64,000 nt of DNA, taken from Scolanthus callimorphus (taxonomy: Eukaryota; Cnidaria; Anthozoa; Actiniaria; Edwardsiidae). A model generated the notes under the pieces. That model searched no databases. It saw only the letters and a list, made by a program, of their open reading frames with translations, and had not been told where the DNA came from. Within the stretch, counting starts at the first letter, position 1. Each line of letters begins with the position of its first letter. The DNA lies in assembly GCA_033964015.1 (NCBI GenBank), contig CM066913.1, positions 21,289,854 through 21,353,853 on the forward strand. Direction: 5' to 3'. A program made the translations under genes and the position numbers. Shown here in pieces: positions 47,801-54,664 of the stretch.

Positions 47801-50294
47801 CAATCTTTCTTAAAGAAGCCTACCCTTTTCAAAAACATAAACAAAGCTACAGAAGCGAAAACAGTTCCTGCAAACCAAAGCTCCACTATAATTATTTGCC
47901 ACCGCGCGACTGAGGTGAAAAAATCACAAAAAAACATCATGCTCTCACTCTTCTGTGGTGTATTCGCGCGTTTTCGCACTAGCACAGCAAACCCGCGCTT
48001 TGTACTTTGAGATTTTGAAGCAAGAGATGCCTGCGGATGAGGCTACGGCCAATCACATCTCGTCTCTAGATTTGTCGGCAAACTATCGCGACGAACTCTA
48101 TGTAATAGTATTGTACTTGTTAAGGAGAACCCTCCATTTTGGAAATACACGAGGCCATTCTTACCAATTGGTGTGTCTCCATCTCCCGCATTGCCACATG
48201 GGAGTGTGGATCGTCAGTCACGTGACCTTGTAAAAACTGTCCCTCCAGTGTGTACTTTTCTTTAGTCCAAACATCTCCAGGCCTACTGCGCGTGACAATC
48301 AACTGAGGTGCAACAATATCATTCTGTGGCTTGAGCGATAGTTTGAAATCACGCGAAAAGGCTCGGAAACTGGGCTTGTGCGTATCGATATCTCGTCGCG
48401 TTCGATGACGTGGAATCGAAATTACTTCGTACTCGGGGACTAAAATAACAAAAGAATACATAAATAATAAAGTATTTGTCTTATATCCCTGGAGCTTAAT
48501 GGAATTGATGCAGTCATATAACAAAACCTTCAAAATTTGAATCTCTATAGTCGCCCTTACCAACGCAGTCCTTAAGTACTAAAGATTAACTTACGTAACT
48601 AATATAGACCAACAGCAGGACTGTCAAACCTTGGTGTGCCGTGCGATTGGTATTTTAAGGAATAAATAATTATTATTATAAATTTGTGTACTTTTCCATT
48701 GTTGTTTTGTTTTTCTGTTCAAAATAACATTTTAACTTATCTACGCAGGAATAGATTTATCCCTATGTAGATGTTCAGGCAAGCCTGTGGCCGCGTAGCA
48801 CTAAGTTCAACAGAGTGGAGATAAGGAATTAACCTTGGGTGAAAGCTAGTTTCCCTAGTTTCCAAGGCGTGAAGTAAATTTGTATCGTTAGATTTATCAC
48901 CCAAAGAATCAACCGGATGTCTGCTGTTGCACGGAATTTGCTACAAGCAGTTTTGGAGAACATAAATGTTGTGCGAAAAATATGCACTTTGCTGTCAAGC
49001 CAACCGGAAAGTCGTTTATTGCACAAACTAACCCCACTTAAAGGCCGGTATTTAAAGCTTGGCCTGCACAATTAAGTTTGACATGTTTTCAATATACGAA
49101 CGCTGATCAGTTAAAAAATTGGGGAAAAATAAAATTTTAGTAAAAAAAAAAGAGACAAAACAAGAATGAAAAAAAAAATTATGTCTTCGCTGTTTTATGA
49201 GCACTGAGGCATTGGAATTTGGTCAGTTTTGGGCAAACACATGTAAAGTAAAAAAGCTAAGGAAACGTGAATGTATAAAACGCCAAAGAATAATATTTTT
49301 CATGAAATTCTCGGTTCCGTCTGGTTCTTTTGAATATAATCGACGTCACTCAAGAGGGCCTCCCCATATATAAGATCGGGTTAAATGACCCTCGCATTAA
49401 AACATATTTAGCAGTTTAACCTACTGACGCAATCACATTACACACTCGTTTTTAATAGAGAAGCACCCAGAGCCACAGACGGGATATTTTTTGTACAATA
49501 AATATATGACAAATAACAAGTTTTTGCCGAACCTTAGTGTCTGGTCCTAAGCTGGGTTCTTATACGTAAAGAAAGTTTATTCTACACTAATGTTATTAGT
49601 GTAAGAATTTTTATTAAAATGCTTCATTAGTTTCTAAACTCATAGAATCTAGCACTAATAATTAAGTTTTCGTTGCCATTGCGCAAAAAGATCATGCATT
49701 TGCGTCTATTGTCTAGTTACAAAAGGCATAATACCCCAAAACAAAACAAAACAAAACAAGGGTACAATAATATAGAAAACCTTGTGTTAGGCAGATTTAG
49801 CTTTTCTCGAACTCGAAGTTGTTATATTATTTACAACATGGCATACCAAGTCATATAGCTATGTCAATATTATAATATTATGTAAATCACCCCTACCAGA
49901 AGTTATTTCATGGCTGTCAAACAGTTTCACTAGGTGGTGCCGACTGCCGGCGATAATCTGATGTAGTTTCGGGCTTTCGATTTCTGCAGCAGTAATCTTG
50001 AGGGAAATAATAAATATATATGAATAAAACCTGAGCCTAGAAAAATACATAGTATAACAGCATGACTCCACAATATCTAGTAGACCCTGGGGCATGCAAA
50101 TCACATATAGCTCTGCTATAATGGCGAATCGGTAACGAATGAAAAATACACAGTTTGTAAATATTATATTCCTTAATCAGTGCACCTAAGTAAAACTCTC
50201 CTAAACTTTACGGTTAATTCACAGTTATTATACTCACACTTAACAAGCATGTGATGATGTATAGCTTCATAGATATCCCTCTAACAGTGGCCAT
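16591..50294 (-). CDS. Membrane-anchored ADAMTS-like metalloprotease with FN3 modules (30-exon model)
   Basis: Exon lengths add to 3,867 bases, 1,288 residues plus stop, with phases matching at every join. Domain order with approximate residues: signal 1-23; propeptide to 212 ending RARR|S; reprolysin catalytic 213-418 with zinc site HEMAHNFGVDHD at 368-379 and Met-turn M389; disintegrin-like 419-510; TSP1 511-573; Cys-rich 574-670; spacer 671-795; TSP1 796-850; TSP1 852-909; partial TSP1 to 965; FN3 968-1068; FN3-like juxtamembrane module to 1204; transmembrane 1235-1255; tail 1256-1288. All zinc ligands and the catalytic Glu are present, so an active protease is expected. It likely cleaves matrix or surface proteins at the plasma membrane. 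Classical ADAMTS proteins end in TSP1 or other matrix modules and are secreted, so the FN3-TM end is unusual. The alternative is two adjacent genes, but no start or signal peptide was seen before the FN3 exons. Confidence 0.75.
17704..17898. mobile_element. MITE-like foldback (CGGCTAATGGTGTT ends)
   Basis: CGGCTAATGGTGTTTACAT and ACACCATTAGCCG at the ends, with CCCAATTCAGAT...GTGTGATG paired to CATCACATGATCTGAATTGGG inside. Lies in the last intron of ADAMTS-TM. Confidence 0.72.
18174..18309 (-). CDS. ADAMTS-TM exon 29: transmembrane helix
   Basis: 136 bases. After [15 protein letters not shown] comes a 21-residue Val/Ile-rich helix (starting [12 protein letters not shown]) followed by WKYRRNSR, a basic stop-transfer. 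This fits a single-pass type I membrane protein. Donor TCAAG|GTTAGT, phase 2. Confidence 0.88.
19060..19102 (-). CDS. ADAMTS-TM exon 28: small linker exon
   Basis: 43 bases between AATTTCAG and CCAA|GTAAGT reading [14 protein letters not shown]. Phase 0 in, phase 1 out, exactly bridging exons 27 and 29. Confidence 0.75.
19247..19436. repeat. Foldback repeat
   Basis: CACGAAAATGAGGCGTCT, TCCGTGGA and GTTCATGCTA on the left pair with TAGCATGAAC, TCCGTGGACAC and CCTCGTTTTCGTG on the right. Lies between exons 27 and 28. Confidence 0.65.
20127..20533 (-). CDS. ADAMTS-TM exon 27: FN3-like juxtamembrane module
   Basis: 407 bases. [42 protein letters not shown] resemble the long membrane-proximal FN3-like module of metazoan receptor phosphatases and related receptors (Y-Y-x-V-V, Y-x-N-x-P-L, Y-x-x-F-V-R). 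Extra Cys pairs ([16 protein letters not shown]) are present. No phosphatase or kinase domain follows. Confidence 0.85.
21361..21559 (-). CDS. ADAMTS-TM exon 26: FN3 domain, second half
   Basis: 199 bases; [10 protein letters not shown], then [26 protein letters not shown], the FN3 L-x-P-x-T-x-Y-x-x-x-V-x-A-x-x-x-x-G-x-G pattern. Ends phase 1 at GTGAGT. Confidence 0.88.
21753..21856 (-). CDS. ADAMTS-TM exon 25: FN3 domain, first half
   Basis: 104 bases; [23 protein letters not shown] and ILGYK are the classic FN3 P-x-x-P, W-x-P-P-x-x-x-x-G and I-x-x-Y motifs. Its first base pair completes the codon left by exon 24. Confidence 0.88.
23155..23293 (-). CDS. ADAMTS-TM exon 24: partial TSP1, uncertain 5' border
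   Basis: Reads [13 protein letters not shown] to KKECMMEEQ, the second half of a TSP1 with R-T-V-x-C. Start 23293 (after CTGGCCAG) is in phase with exon 23. The acceptor GTGTGCAG (start 23307) would need a missing small exon carrying C-S-x-x-C-G. Ends phase 1 at GTAAAG, matching the FN3 exon. Confidence 0.65.
23766..23973 (-). CDS. ADAMTS-TM exon 23: complete TSP1 repeat
   Basis: 208 bases; [20 protein letters not shown] through [17 protein letters not shown]. Has the C-S-x-E-C-G-G-G form, which lacks the Ser/Thr for O-fucose. Strong acceptor TTTTTTGCAG and donor GAT|GTAAGT. Confidence 0.9.
24197..25045. repeat. Internally duplicated MITE (AAAAGTCCAAGCG family)
   Basis: A unit of about 350-370 bases starting GTCCAAGCGCATTTTCTGTA occurs twice (from 24205 and from 24580) almost without changes. 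A 66-base block starting GACTCTCTAAATATCTGAGG is further repeated in tandem at 24709-24774 and 24775-24840. Same family as the element at 7481-7782. Confidence 0.8.
25088..25211 (-). CDS. ADAMTS-TM exon 22: TSP1, second half
   Basis: 124 bases; [13 protein letters not shown] then CNTQACPPK completes the TSP1. The acceptor after CAATTAAAG is preferred because it keeps the frame. The TTTCAG seven bases further in would produce a stop. Confidence 0.82.
25960..26086 (-). CDS. ADAMTS-TM exon 21: spacer end and TSP1 start
   Basis: 127 bases; [18 protein letters not shown] closes the spacer and [15 protein letters not shown] opens a TSP1. The usual CG after the third Cys position reads CAT, so the O-fucose motif is imperfect. 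Confidence 0.85.
26497..26669 (-). CDS. ADAMTS-TM exon 20: spacer middle
   Basis: 173 bases; [11 protein letters not shown] and [11 protein letters not shown] match the spacer A-G-T-x-x-x-Y and E-x-L-x-x-x-G-P-T motifs. Acceptor ATGTTACAG, donor ATG|GTAAGT. Confidence 0.85.
27365..27454 (-). CDS. ADAMTS-TM exon 19: spacer start
   Basis: 90 bases; [16 protein letters not shown] fits the spacer motif x-x-I-P-x-G-A-x-x-I-x-I-x-E. Donor GTCA|GTAAGT gives phase 1. Confidence 0.8.
28137..28376 (+). mobile_element. tRNA-derived SINE
   Basis: A-box-like TAGGTGGCGCAGTGTG and B-box GGTTCGAACCC at tRNA spacing, but the acceptor stem does not close and an unrelated tail follows. Best read as a SINE head, not a working tRNA gene. 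Lies in the intron between exons 18 and 19. Confidence 0.65.
28381..28504 (-). CDS. ADAMTS-TM exon 18: Cys-rich end
   Basis: 124 bases; [10 protein letters not shown] and [11 protein letters not shown] match the G-C-D-x-x-x-x-S and C-G-x-C-G-G-D-G-x-x-C signature that marks the end of the Cys-rich domain. Confidence 0.88.
28579..28600 (+). repeat. Poly-G tract
   Basis: Run of about 20 G. Low-complexity, intronic, next to exon 18. Confidence 0.85.
29265..29395 (-). CDS. ADAMTS-TM exon 17: Cys-rich domain
   Basis: 131 bases. [11 protein letters not shown] and YVADGTRY are clear Cys-rich motifs, but the usual D-G-T-x-C reads DGTRY. The following I-C-x-x-G-x-C reads ICLEGERV, so two Cys residues are missing. 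Confidence 0.85.
30011..30089 (-). CDS. ADAMTS-TM exon 16: TSP1 end and Cys-rich start
   Basis: 79 bases; [16 protein letters not shown] matches the C-P-x-x-x-x-x-F-R-x-x-Q-C junction of ADAMTS. The large upstream intron holds the 3.8-kb TA-flanked element. Confidence 0.85.
30694..30986. repeat. Composite foldback pair inside the 3.8-kb element
   Basis: 30694-30800 is a hairpin with AACAATTATTCCTCTCGCCC arms and GTCAATAGCCCATGAGG stem. 30802-30986 has TAGTCAAATAACACTAGT ends. Same two parts as 41487-41814, in inverse order and orientation. Confidence 0.78.
32239..33328 (+). pseudogene. Decayed repeat-encoded ORF on the plus strand
   Basis: Met 32239 starts [21 protein letters not shown] and [19 protein letters not shown], then [12 protein letters not shown]. 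After a frameshift near 32467 it continues [39 protein letters not shown] 0.45-kb gap with a small foldback follows, then [20 protein letters not shown] and [22 protein letters not shown] recall such ORFs as recurrent in cnidarian genomes, presumed transposon-carried; the function is unknown. The copy is not intact. Confidence 0.6.
32948..33112. repeat. Small foldback interrupting the plus-strand ORF
   Basis: GAGCGATTCTCATCCGGCTG and AGTCGGATGAAAACCACTC type ends, with TGTGAAA and TTTCACA inside. Imperfect arms of about 35 bases. Confidence 0.6.
34048..34114 (-). CDS. ADAMTS-TM exon 15: central TSP1, second half
   Basis: 67 bases reading [22 protein letters not shown]. With the previous exon it gives the TSP1 pattern C-N-N-P-x-P-x-x-G-G-x-x-C. 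Acceptor TGCTTTTAG, donor CAA|GTAAGC. Confidence 0.88.
34505..34850. repeat. Exon-seeded minisatellite, about seven units of about 50 bases
   Basis: Units read GCATTTCCTACATATCTATGG then CATACGTATGGTCTTACTCT-type sequence, alternating with a variant containing ACAAATGGTGTTACACTTGG. The last unit overlaps the 3' end and donor of exon 14: reverse-complemented units carry GGAAATGCAACAACCCAGAG, closely matching the real exon end and its GTAAG. Confidence 0.85.
34824..34972 (-). CDS. ADAMTS-TM exon 14: end of disintegrin-like domain and central TSP1
   Basis: 149 bases. WCISGVC closes the disintegrin-like domain; [20 protein letters not shown] opens TSP1 with a WxxW C-mannosylation motif and a CSxTCG O-fucosylation motif. 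The 3' end reads RKCNNPK at donor AA|GTAAG. These last bases lie inside a tandem repeat that fills the following intron. Confidence 0.9.
35752..35847 (-). CDS. ADAMTS-TM exon 13: disintegrin-like domain, second part
   Basis: 96 bases, phase 0 to 0. [12 protein letters not shown], then [12 protein letters not shown], the C-x-x-L-x-C and D-G-T-x-C motifs. The next exon supplies W-C-I-S-G-V-C. Confidence 0.9.
36481..36631 (-). CDS. ADAMTS-TM exon 12: disintegrin-like domain, first part
   Basis: 151 bases. [18 protein letters not shown] matches the ADAMTS pattern L-P-x-x-P-G-x-x-Y-x-x-x-x-Q-C. It follows SSWCYKNRP. Donor GTAACT, phase 0. Confidence 0.88.
37403..37528 (-). CDS. ADAMTS-TM exon 11: zinc site completion and Met-turn
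   Basis: 126 bases; NFGVDHD completes the zinc site, then [12 protein letters not shown] supplies the Met-turn, then [15 protein letters not shown], matching the W-S-x-C-S close of reprolysin domains. Confidence 0.92.
38291..38396 (-). CDS. ADAMTS-TM exon 10: active-site exon
   Basis: 106 bases; [11 protein letters not shown] leads into [12 protein letters not shown], the first part of the zinc-binding motif HExxHxxGxxHD. The last His codon is complete and the Asn codon is split across the intron. Confidence 0.92.
39083..39117 (-). CDS. ADAMTS-TM exon 9: small catalytic exon
   Basis: 35-base exon between TTATTCAG and GATG|GTGAGT reading [12 protein letters not shown]. It sits where ADAMTS enzymes have the G-x-x-C segment before the active site. 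Phase 2 in, phase 1 out matches both neighbours. Confidence 0.78.
39385..39777. mobile_element. MITE-like element with inverted ends (CTAAATTTCAGCCG family)
   Basis: Left GGACCACCTAGCCTAAATTT plus CAGCCG and CGCTCTCGATCGTAC pairs with GTACGATCGAGAGCG and CGGCTGAAATTCAGGC at the right. No ORF. Lies between exons 8 and 9. Confidence 0.72.
40104..40211 (-). CDS. ADAMTS-TM exon 8: catalytic domain
   Basis: Contains [17 protein letters not shown] and [10 protein letters not shown], the reprolysin L-x-x-F-x-x-W and H-x-D-N-A-x-L-L-T motifs. Start taken after AATAG at 40212; the upstream CCAACAG (start 40216) is the alternative. Confidence 0.8.
40380..40633. mobile_element. TTAA-flanked MITE, second copy
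   Basis: TTAA at both ends, then AGGGAGGCTGTCACG and its reverse complement. Inserted about 100 bases downstream of catalytic exon 7. Confidence 0.8.
40734..40774 (-). CDS. ADAMTS-TM exon 7: catalytic domain, uncertain 3' border
   Basis: Acceptor CCCCGCAG is strong; the exon reads [13 protein letters not shown]. The donor chosen (ATGAG|GTCCAA) is weak but gives the phase needed by exon 8. Open frame continues to 40645 (weak donor GTGCAG) but that join would create a stop. Confidence 0.5.
41068..41151 (-). CDS. ADAMTS-TM exon 6: catalytic domain
   Basis: 84 bases, phase 0 to 0. [11 protein letters not shown] and [10 protein letters not shown] fit the reprolysin beta-strand region (V-x-x-L-Y-R, then L-x-x-L-x-I-L). 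Confidence 0.87.
41487..41814. repeat. Composite foldback pair (TAGTCAAATCACACTAGT element plus hairpin)
   Basis: 41487-41671 has ends TAGTCAAATCACACTAGT and its reverse complement. 41671-41814 is an adjacent hairpin with AACAATTATTCCTCTCGCC arms and repeated GGCCTTCGGCCTCATGGGCT. A copy with the two parts reversed sits at 30694-30986. Confidence 0.75.
42349..42506 (-). CDS. ADAMTS-TM exon 5: furin site and start of catalytic domain
   Basis: 158 bases. Basic stretch [12 protein letters not shown] contains RARR, a proprotein-convertase site expected to free the mature enzyme. It is followed by [11 protein letters not shown] and a Y-V-L-A-I-A-N-M run typical of the reprolysin N-terminus. Confidence 0.87.
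45088..45248. repeat. Foldback hairpin AATCATACGACTT
   Basis: Arms AATCATACGACTT...TGCAATTTGAAATTAATTTG and reverse complement, with a second inner pairing around TTTTTCAAAAAG. Intronic. Confidence 0.75.
45713..45891. mobile_element. TTAA-flanked MITE (AGGGAGSCTGTSA ends)
   Basis: TTAA at 45713-45716 and 45888-45891; ends AAGGGAGCCTGT and AGGCTCCCTT. Related to the copy at 40380-40633 in the opposite orientation (shared GCGCAGAACAGCTGCGCA, GCGCATGCTCC and ATCCTATCAGA). TTAA targets suggest piggyBac-type mobilisation. Confidence 0.7.
45984..46137 (-). CDS. ADAMTS-TM exon 4: propeptide end
   Basis: 154 bases; [17 protein letters not shown] matches the conserved G-x-x-Y-x-I-E-P-L of ADAMTS propeptides, followed by HHVITKRS. 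Acceptor is GTTTAAG, with a competing TTTTCAG inside. Donor CAGAG|GTGGGT gives the phase needed for exon 5. Confidence 0.75.
46629..46805. repeat. Near-perfect palindrome, about 80-base arms
   Basis: Arms run from TTACAAATAAAGATTAAAAA through CGTTTCGAGGCTACTG to a short centre around GAGTTGCTCG and back. Only a few mismatches. Lies in the intron between propeptide exons 3 and 4. Confidence 0.85.
48165..48439 (-). CDS. ADAMTS-TM exon 3: main propeptide exon
   Basis: 275 bases. [21 protein letters not shown] and a long run ending METHQL match the ADAMTS (Pep_M12B) propeptide pattern. Positions that usually hold Cys (C-x-Y-x-G and S-x-C) read KYTLEG and VAMREMET, so the expected Cys residues are absent. 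Confidence 0.82.
48660..49860. other. Intron 2 of ADAMTS-TM, nothing recognised
   Basis: AT-rich sequence with simple repeats such as (AAAAC)n near 49740. No exon, RNA gene or clear mobile element seen. Confidence 0.5.
49897..49996 (-). CDS. ADAMTS-TM exon 2: propeptide start
   Basis: 100 bases after acceptor CCCTCAAG; reads [10 protein letters not shown] then [14 protein letters not shown], ending phase 1 at GTAGGG. A second possible acceptor (GCTGCAG, start 49983) would shift the frame, so the first is chosen. Confidence 0.65.
50238..50294 (-). CDS. ADAMTS-TM exon 1: start and signal peptide
   Basis: ATG in context AACAAGATGG at 50294-50292, a good Kozak-like match. Nineteen codons with hydrophobic run LYIITCLLS, donor AGT|GTGAGT, phase 0. 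The signal cleavage probably falls at the next exon's ITAAE. Confidence 0.72.
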
Positions 50295-51710
50295 CTTGTT
50301 GAGCTGTAAAGGGCTCACTTCATCGACTTGTTGCGGCTTGCTAAGCTTAGTACGGCCAGAGCTATATTGAAAGCTTTTGGCACATACAATCTATTTAGAC
50401 ATGCTGACCTATGGCGACCCTGAAACTCACCGAAAGTGACTCACACCGATTTCCGATTTCAGTTCATCAACTCCTACATATCAAATACACCCAGGCCTGT
50501 TCCTACCAGTACAAATTTGGTTTGGCTGTCAGGATAGGATCGAAACACAGCTGTCTCGTTGTTGGCCTTTAGGTAAATTATAGCAATCCCGCATAGTTTG
50601 CGTTGCAGTCAACAGCAATATCTTGCTTTAGATCTGCAAACAGTAGATATGGTCTGATTCACCACCTAGGGCCCAATGTATGCTTGGCTGCAACGGGTCT
50701 TTGTAAACTATATCGGCCGAACTTCGGTAATTTATACGGCCCCGACTGGCGCGACCAACCCGAGAGTCCAATTTGCATTTCTAGAGAAATGACAGTGGAT
50801 TTTGGGTATAGCCAGGCGTGTTATTACCGAATACTGCAGCTGCATCACTGAGTCCTTTACAATATTGCACTGGTTTAAGAGATGAACTATAAACAAAGTT
50901 TAATAGACGTCTGTCATTTGTATTGACAAAATATGAGCCTCAACGGCTCAGAGTGATTTATAAAGGATTGCGTTACACGGCATTACCAAGCCTTGTTGAC
51001 TTTGCACGCCCGGTCTATACGACTCGCACATTTGTTTTTTGTCTGGGTGGGAAAATGTTTTGGGGCTCAGTGCGGGCTCTCGTCTCTTGATATCATTTTA
51101 TATCACTCGTTCGTTTAGGCGATTATCTCACACACGAGATAGTGAACTAATCAAGACAGTCAAGATCTGTCAAAGTACATAGAGTGGAAGTTGACCTACC
51201 CGCCCAGTGTATACGGAAGTGACTGTACGGTTCCCGCCTTGATGATTCAAAATGCGGAGGAGTATCGCTTGTAATCATCTCCATTATTGGTTATGATAAT
51301 ACTCCGTTGATAGCACGGTACAGAAGGATTTGTAGCTAGGTGGACTGGAATTATCTTGTCGATTTGCTATCACATTTCGATAACTTAACATGTTTATCTT
51401 GTTGTGTGACGTCCGCACACGGTGGTTTGCTGGTTCCGGTCGGGTCGGCACAGGCATCCCAAAACACGTATAAGAATAAATGTTATTTCTGTTCAGTGCA
51501 GTTCTGGAAAATTGAAAACTAAATTCATTTCTGCAACCGCAATTTATAAAATAGCGACGATAGAACGTGCGCTCTGATTGGCCGAGCTCGTGAGTTTCAA
51601 TCTTTTCTCGTGTTCTCCCAACATCCCGCGTGACGATTGGTCCAAATCTATGCTCTATTTCACCGATAAAGTATAAATGGTTTTGTCCCGCTATATCATA
51701 AAACCATTAG

Positions 51711-51814
51711 AGCACAACTTTCTATGACTTTATCGGCATATAGAGCACTGGTGATGTTGGGACCAACAGTAAAGCGTGCTCTATTGCGCCGATAAAGTCA
51801 TAGAAAGTTGTGCT
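51711..51814. repeat. Inverted repeat with about 28-base arms
   Basis: AGCACAACTTTCTATGACTT and its reverse complement, extending through TATCGGC, separated by about 50 bases. A small foldback or MITE remnant. Confidence 0.65.
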
Positions 51815-52506
51815 TTAATGCATACTGACTATAGAAATCGGCGTTTGATTGCATAAATATACAACCTACAGCCATGTGGGACTACTCGCGTATGTCAAAT
51901 AACCATGTAAATTTACGGCCACAATGGGTATTGGCATAATGGGAAATTTAAGAGCGAGGACATGAAAGGTTAAACTATTAGACATCTGCATCATTATTTG
52001 ACGTTATTTTGAAGTAAATTAGATCAAAAAAACTTCAGTGAGACTAAAATTGTTCAAAACAGATAGTTGTCAAAAGTGTCCCTTTTCGATTAGTGTGCCC
52101 ATATGGGATGACTTGTACTGTTCTCAGACTAGTGTTTTTGGGGATGTCGTTTTTAAAACAGAACATTATAATAGCAAGACCATACATTATATTTTCGTAG
52201 GATTTCATTTCTGCGAAATATCTTAGCTATTCCAAATGTTCATACAAAAAACCTACAAGTGTATTTATGGTACAACATGAGGATTTAATATCTATGCCTC
52301 ATCTTCTATCTTTTGCCATTCAATCGGATTTGATCTCTCACGTCAAATGTCTTTTGCCGCAGGAGTATTGAATTAGTGAAGATAAACTGGAAAAAAAAAC
52401 AGCTATCATCCGTGTCCCGTATCGCATGTAAAATGAGACATAACCATACCCAACATACCTGTGTACTTTATAAAAATACGTTCAATTGAGACTACCCACA
52501 TTGAAT

Positions 52507-52775
52507 CTAATAATAATAATAATAATAATAATAATGTAGTATCCAAATGCTACTTAGTGCCCGCTTTTGCGGTCGACTACCGCTCAAACGCTCTTCGCTC
52601 ACAGGGAATTTCTGCAGAAACCCATTCATGGGAAAGCTAAATTTCCCGTGGTAGAATAATGGGAAGTATGGATTTCACATGCGGGCGCCTTGGGGTTCAG
52701 CTTTTCCCATGGTTGGCTTTCTGCAGAAATTTCCTGTGTCTCTCGCACTATACAACAACAACAACAACAACAACT
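52507..52775. repeat. Microsatellites (AAT)n and (AAC)n bracketing a hairpin
   Basis: (AAT) repeats at about 52507-52534 and (AAC) repeats at about 52754-52772. Between them CAGGGAATTTCTGCAGAAA pairs with TTTCTGCAGAAATTTCCTG (52604-52740). Confidence 0.65.
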
Positions 52776-53229
52776 TTATTCCGCATTTCCAAAATTACAA
52801 TTGTATATCCGGTATTTAGTAACTTCTATATCTTTTTTGTTTTGTTTTCAATTTTTTTAAAATCCAGAGACATAGATTTTTGCAAGGAAATGCCTAGAGC
52901 CTAAATGAACTGCTAGGTTTTCTAGTTAGACACTAGGCAAGTAATGTTTTAATGTTTTTGTAGGTTTCACTGACTATAGGAACAAACACTGAGGCATAAG
53001 CGAAGCAGGAGCAAGTGCAAATAGCTGAGCTAAGCGTGCATATCTACAAAAAAAGCAAAACTGAGTTTATAACTTGCCTAGCTAAGAATCGTACTGCTTA
53101 AGTAATAAGTATTGTTCAAAATAGATAAAAACAATAATAATAATTACAATATATCTATACTATTATAATCGGGTTGTCTGCGCAAACGTTTCTGATTGGC
53201 TAAATCGTCCGCACTCACTCCGCTTGGCC

Positions 53230-54045
53230 TGAAGCTGTGTCGCCAAACGAAGTTCACAAACCTGAAGAGAAAGTGGATATCTCCACAGTGGGCGTGTTTT
53301 GGTTGGAAAGGATTCACCCTGGGCTAAGTTCTAATTCAAGCGATTTCTTAAGCGAGGGACAAAGCTGCCATCGCCGCCATTTTGAAATCTCCCACAGAAA
53401 CTAAAAAAGAACTCAGTTCGCACAGCCGAAATCACCATAGTCATCTAAACCTAGATGGTTCTGTCACAGATTACTTGCAGGAATGTGCAGGGATAATTAT
53501 TATTCGAAAGCTTTAAGCTGAGAAAAATTTTCATTCAAGTTTGAACAAACGTACACCGCCGTACACCGCCTTGCTTTCTGGAAGCACGCTAAGGCGAAAT
53601 GCCACAAAGCCATGAATAATATTTTCTAAGTATAAATCCTGACACTGTATCGCAAAACGAAGGACACAAACCAGAAGAGAAGGAGGAAATCTCTCCAGTG
53701 GGCGTGTTTTTGTTGGAAAAGATTCACCTTCGGCTAAGTTCTAATTCAAGCGATTTTTTTCAGCGAGGAAGCCGCCATCGCGGCCATGTTGAAATCTCCC
53801 ACATAAACTAAAAAAGAACACAGTTCCCTTAGCCGATAGCACCATAGACATTCAAAACCTAAATGGTTCTATTACAGATTACTTACATTTGTGTGTAGAG
53901 ATAATTCTAATTCGAGAAAGATTTGAGCTGAGAAAAATTTCATTCAAGTTTGAAAAAACTTACACCTGGCACTGCCTACAGTACAGAGCGCGCGCTAAGT
54001 CATGAATGATATTCTCTAAATATTCCTATGATAAACTAAGAAATT
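53230..54045. repeat. Tandem duplication of a unit of about 410 bases
   Basis: The segment with ACAAACC-GAAGAGAA, GTGGGCGTGTTTT, GATTCACC and TTGAAATCTCCCAC occurs twice (53230-53643 and 53644-54045) with moderate divergence. No coding potential. Confidence 0.7.
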
Positions 54046-54664
54046 TCTTAGAACAGTTTAACTTTACCTGTTTCTTCTCTCGTGCCTTACTGATAAGCAT
54101 TATACAAACAATTCCGAAGTCAAATGTTTTTCTGTAATAGGCTGCGTTTTCAATTTTAGCGGGTTCTTAGACAGATTTGAGAACCGGACTGACTCACCAA
54201 GACACATACACGTGCGTCATTTTCTCCACCAATATCAGGGATACCAGTGCAAAACGAACACACAAAAAGGGAGGTCATTAGTAATGTAAATCAGCAGTTT
54301 ATGGAAGGGGGAACTTAGGTTGGGTCTTCTAGCGTCACGAAGTGACGGGCTGTTTTCTTGTAACAATAAATGTAAGGAAAAATCTAAATCTAAAATATTT
54401 ACAAAACTCTATTATAAAATATAAGAATGGCAAACTATGAAAAAAGTATAAAAATTATAAAAATGTACAGGCAAGGGCAACGCGTAAAAAAGGGGCTGTA
54501 TCTTTAAATGCCCGCATTACTAACATTTACTCGGCAGTCATCGTCCCCTAAGTTATGAAAGGGCACTCTGGACCCTCTAATACAGGCATGGACTGATCTC
54601 AAAAGTTCGAAAGAGATGATTGTTCTTAGCCAAGTTATAACAACGTGATATGGCTCGTCGTTTT

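Larger units (their letters stand above)
50295..54664. other. Intergenic region upstream of the ADAMTS-TM gene
   Basis: No coding exon recognised. Contains a foldback at 51711-51814, (AAT)n and (AAC)n microsatellites around a hairpin at 52507-52775, and a tandem duplication at 53230-54045. The ADAMTS-TM promoter must lie near its right-hand start, but no clear core motif was seen. Confidence 0.6.
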
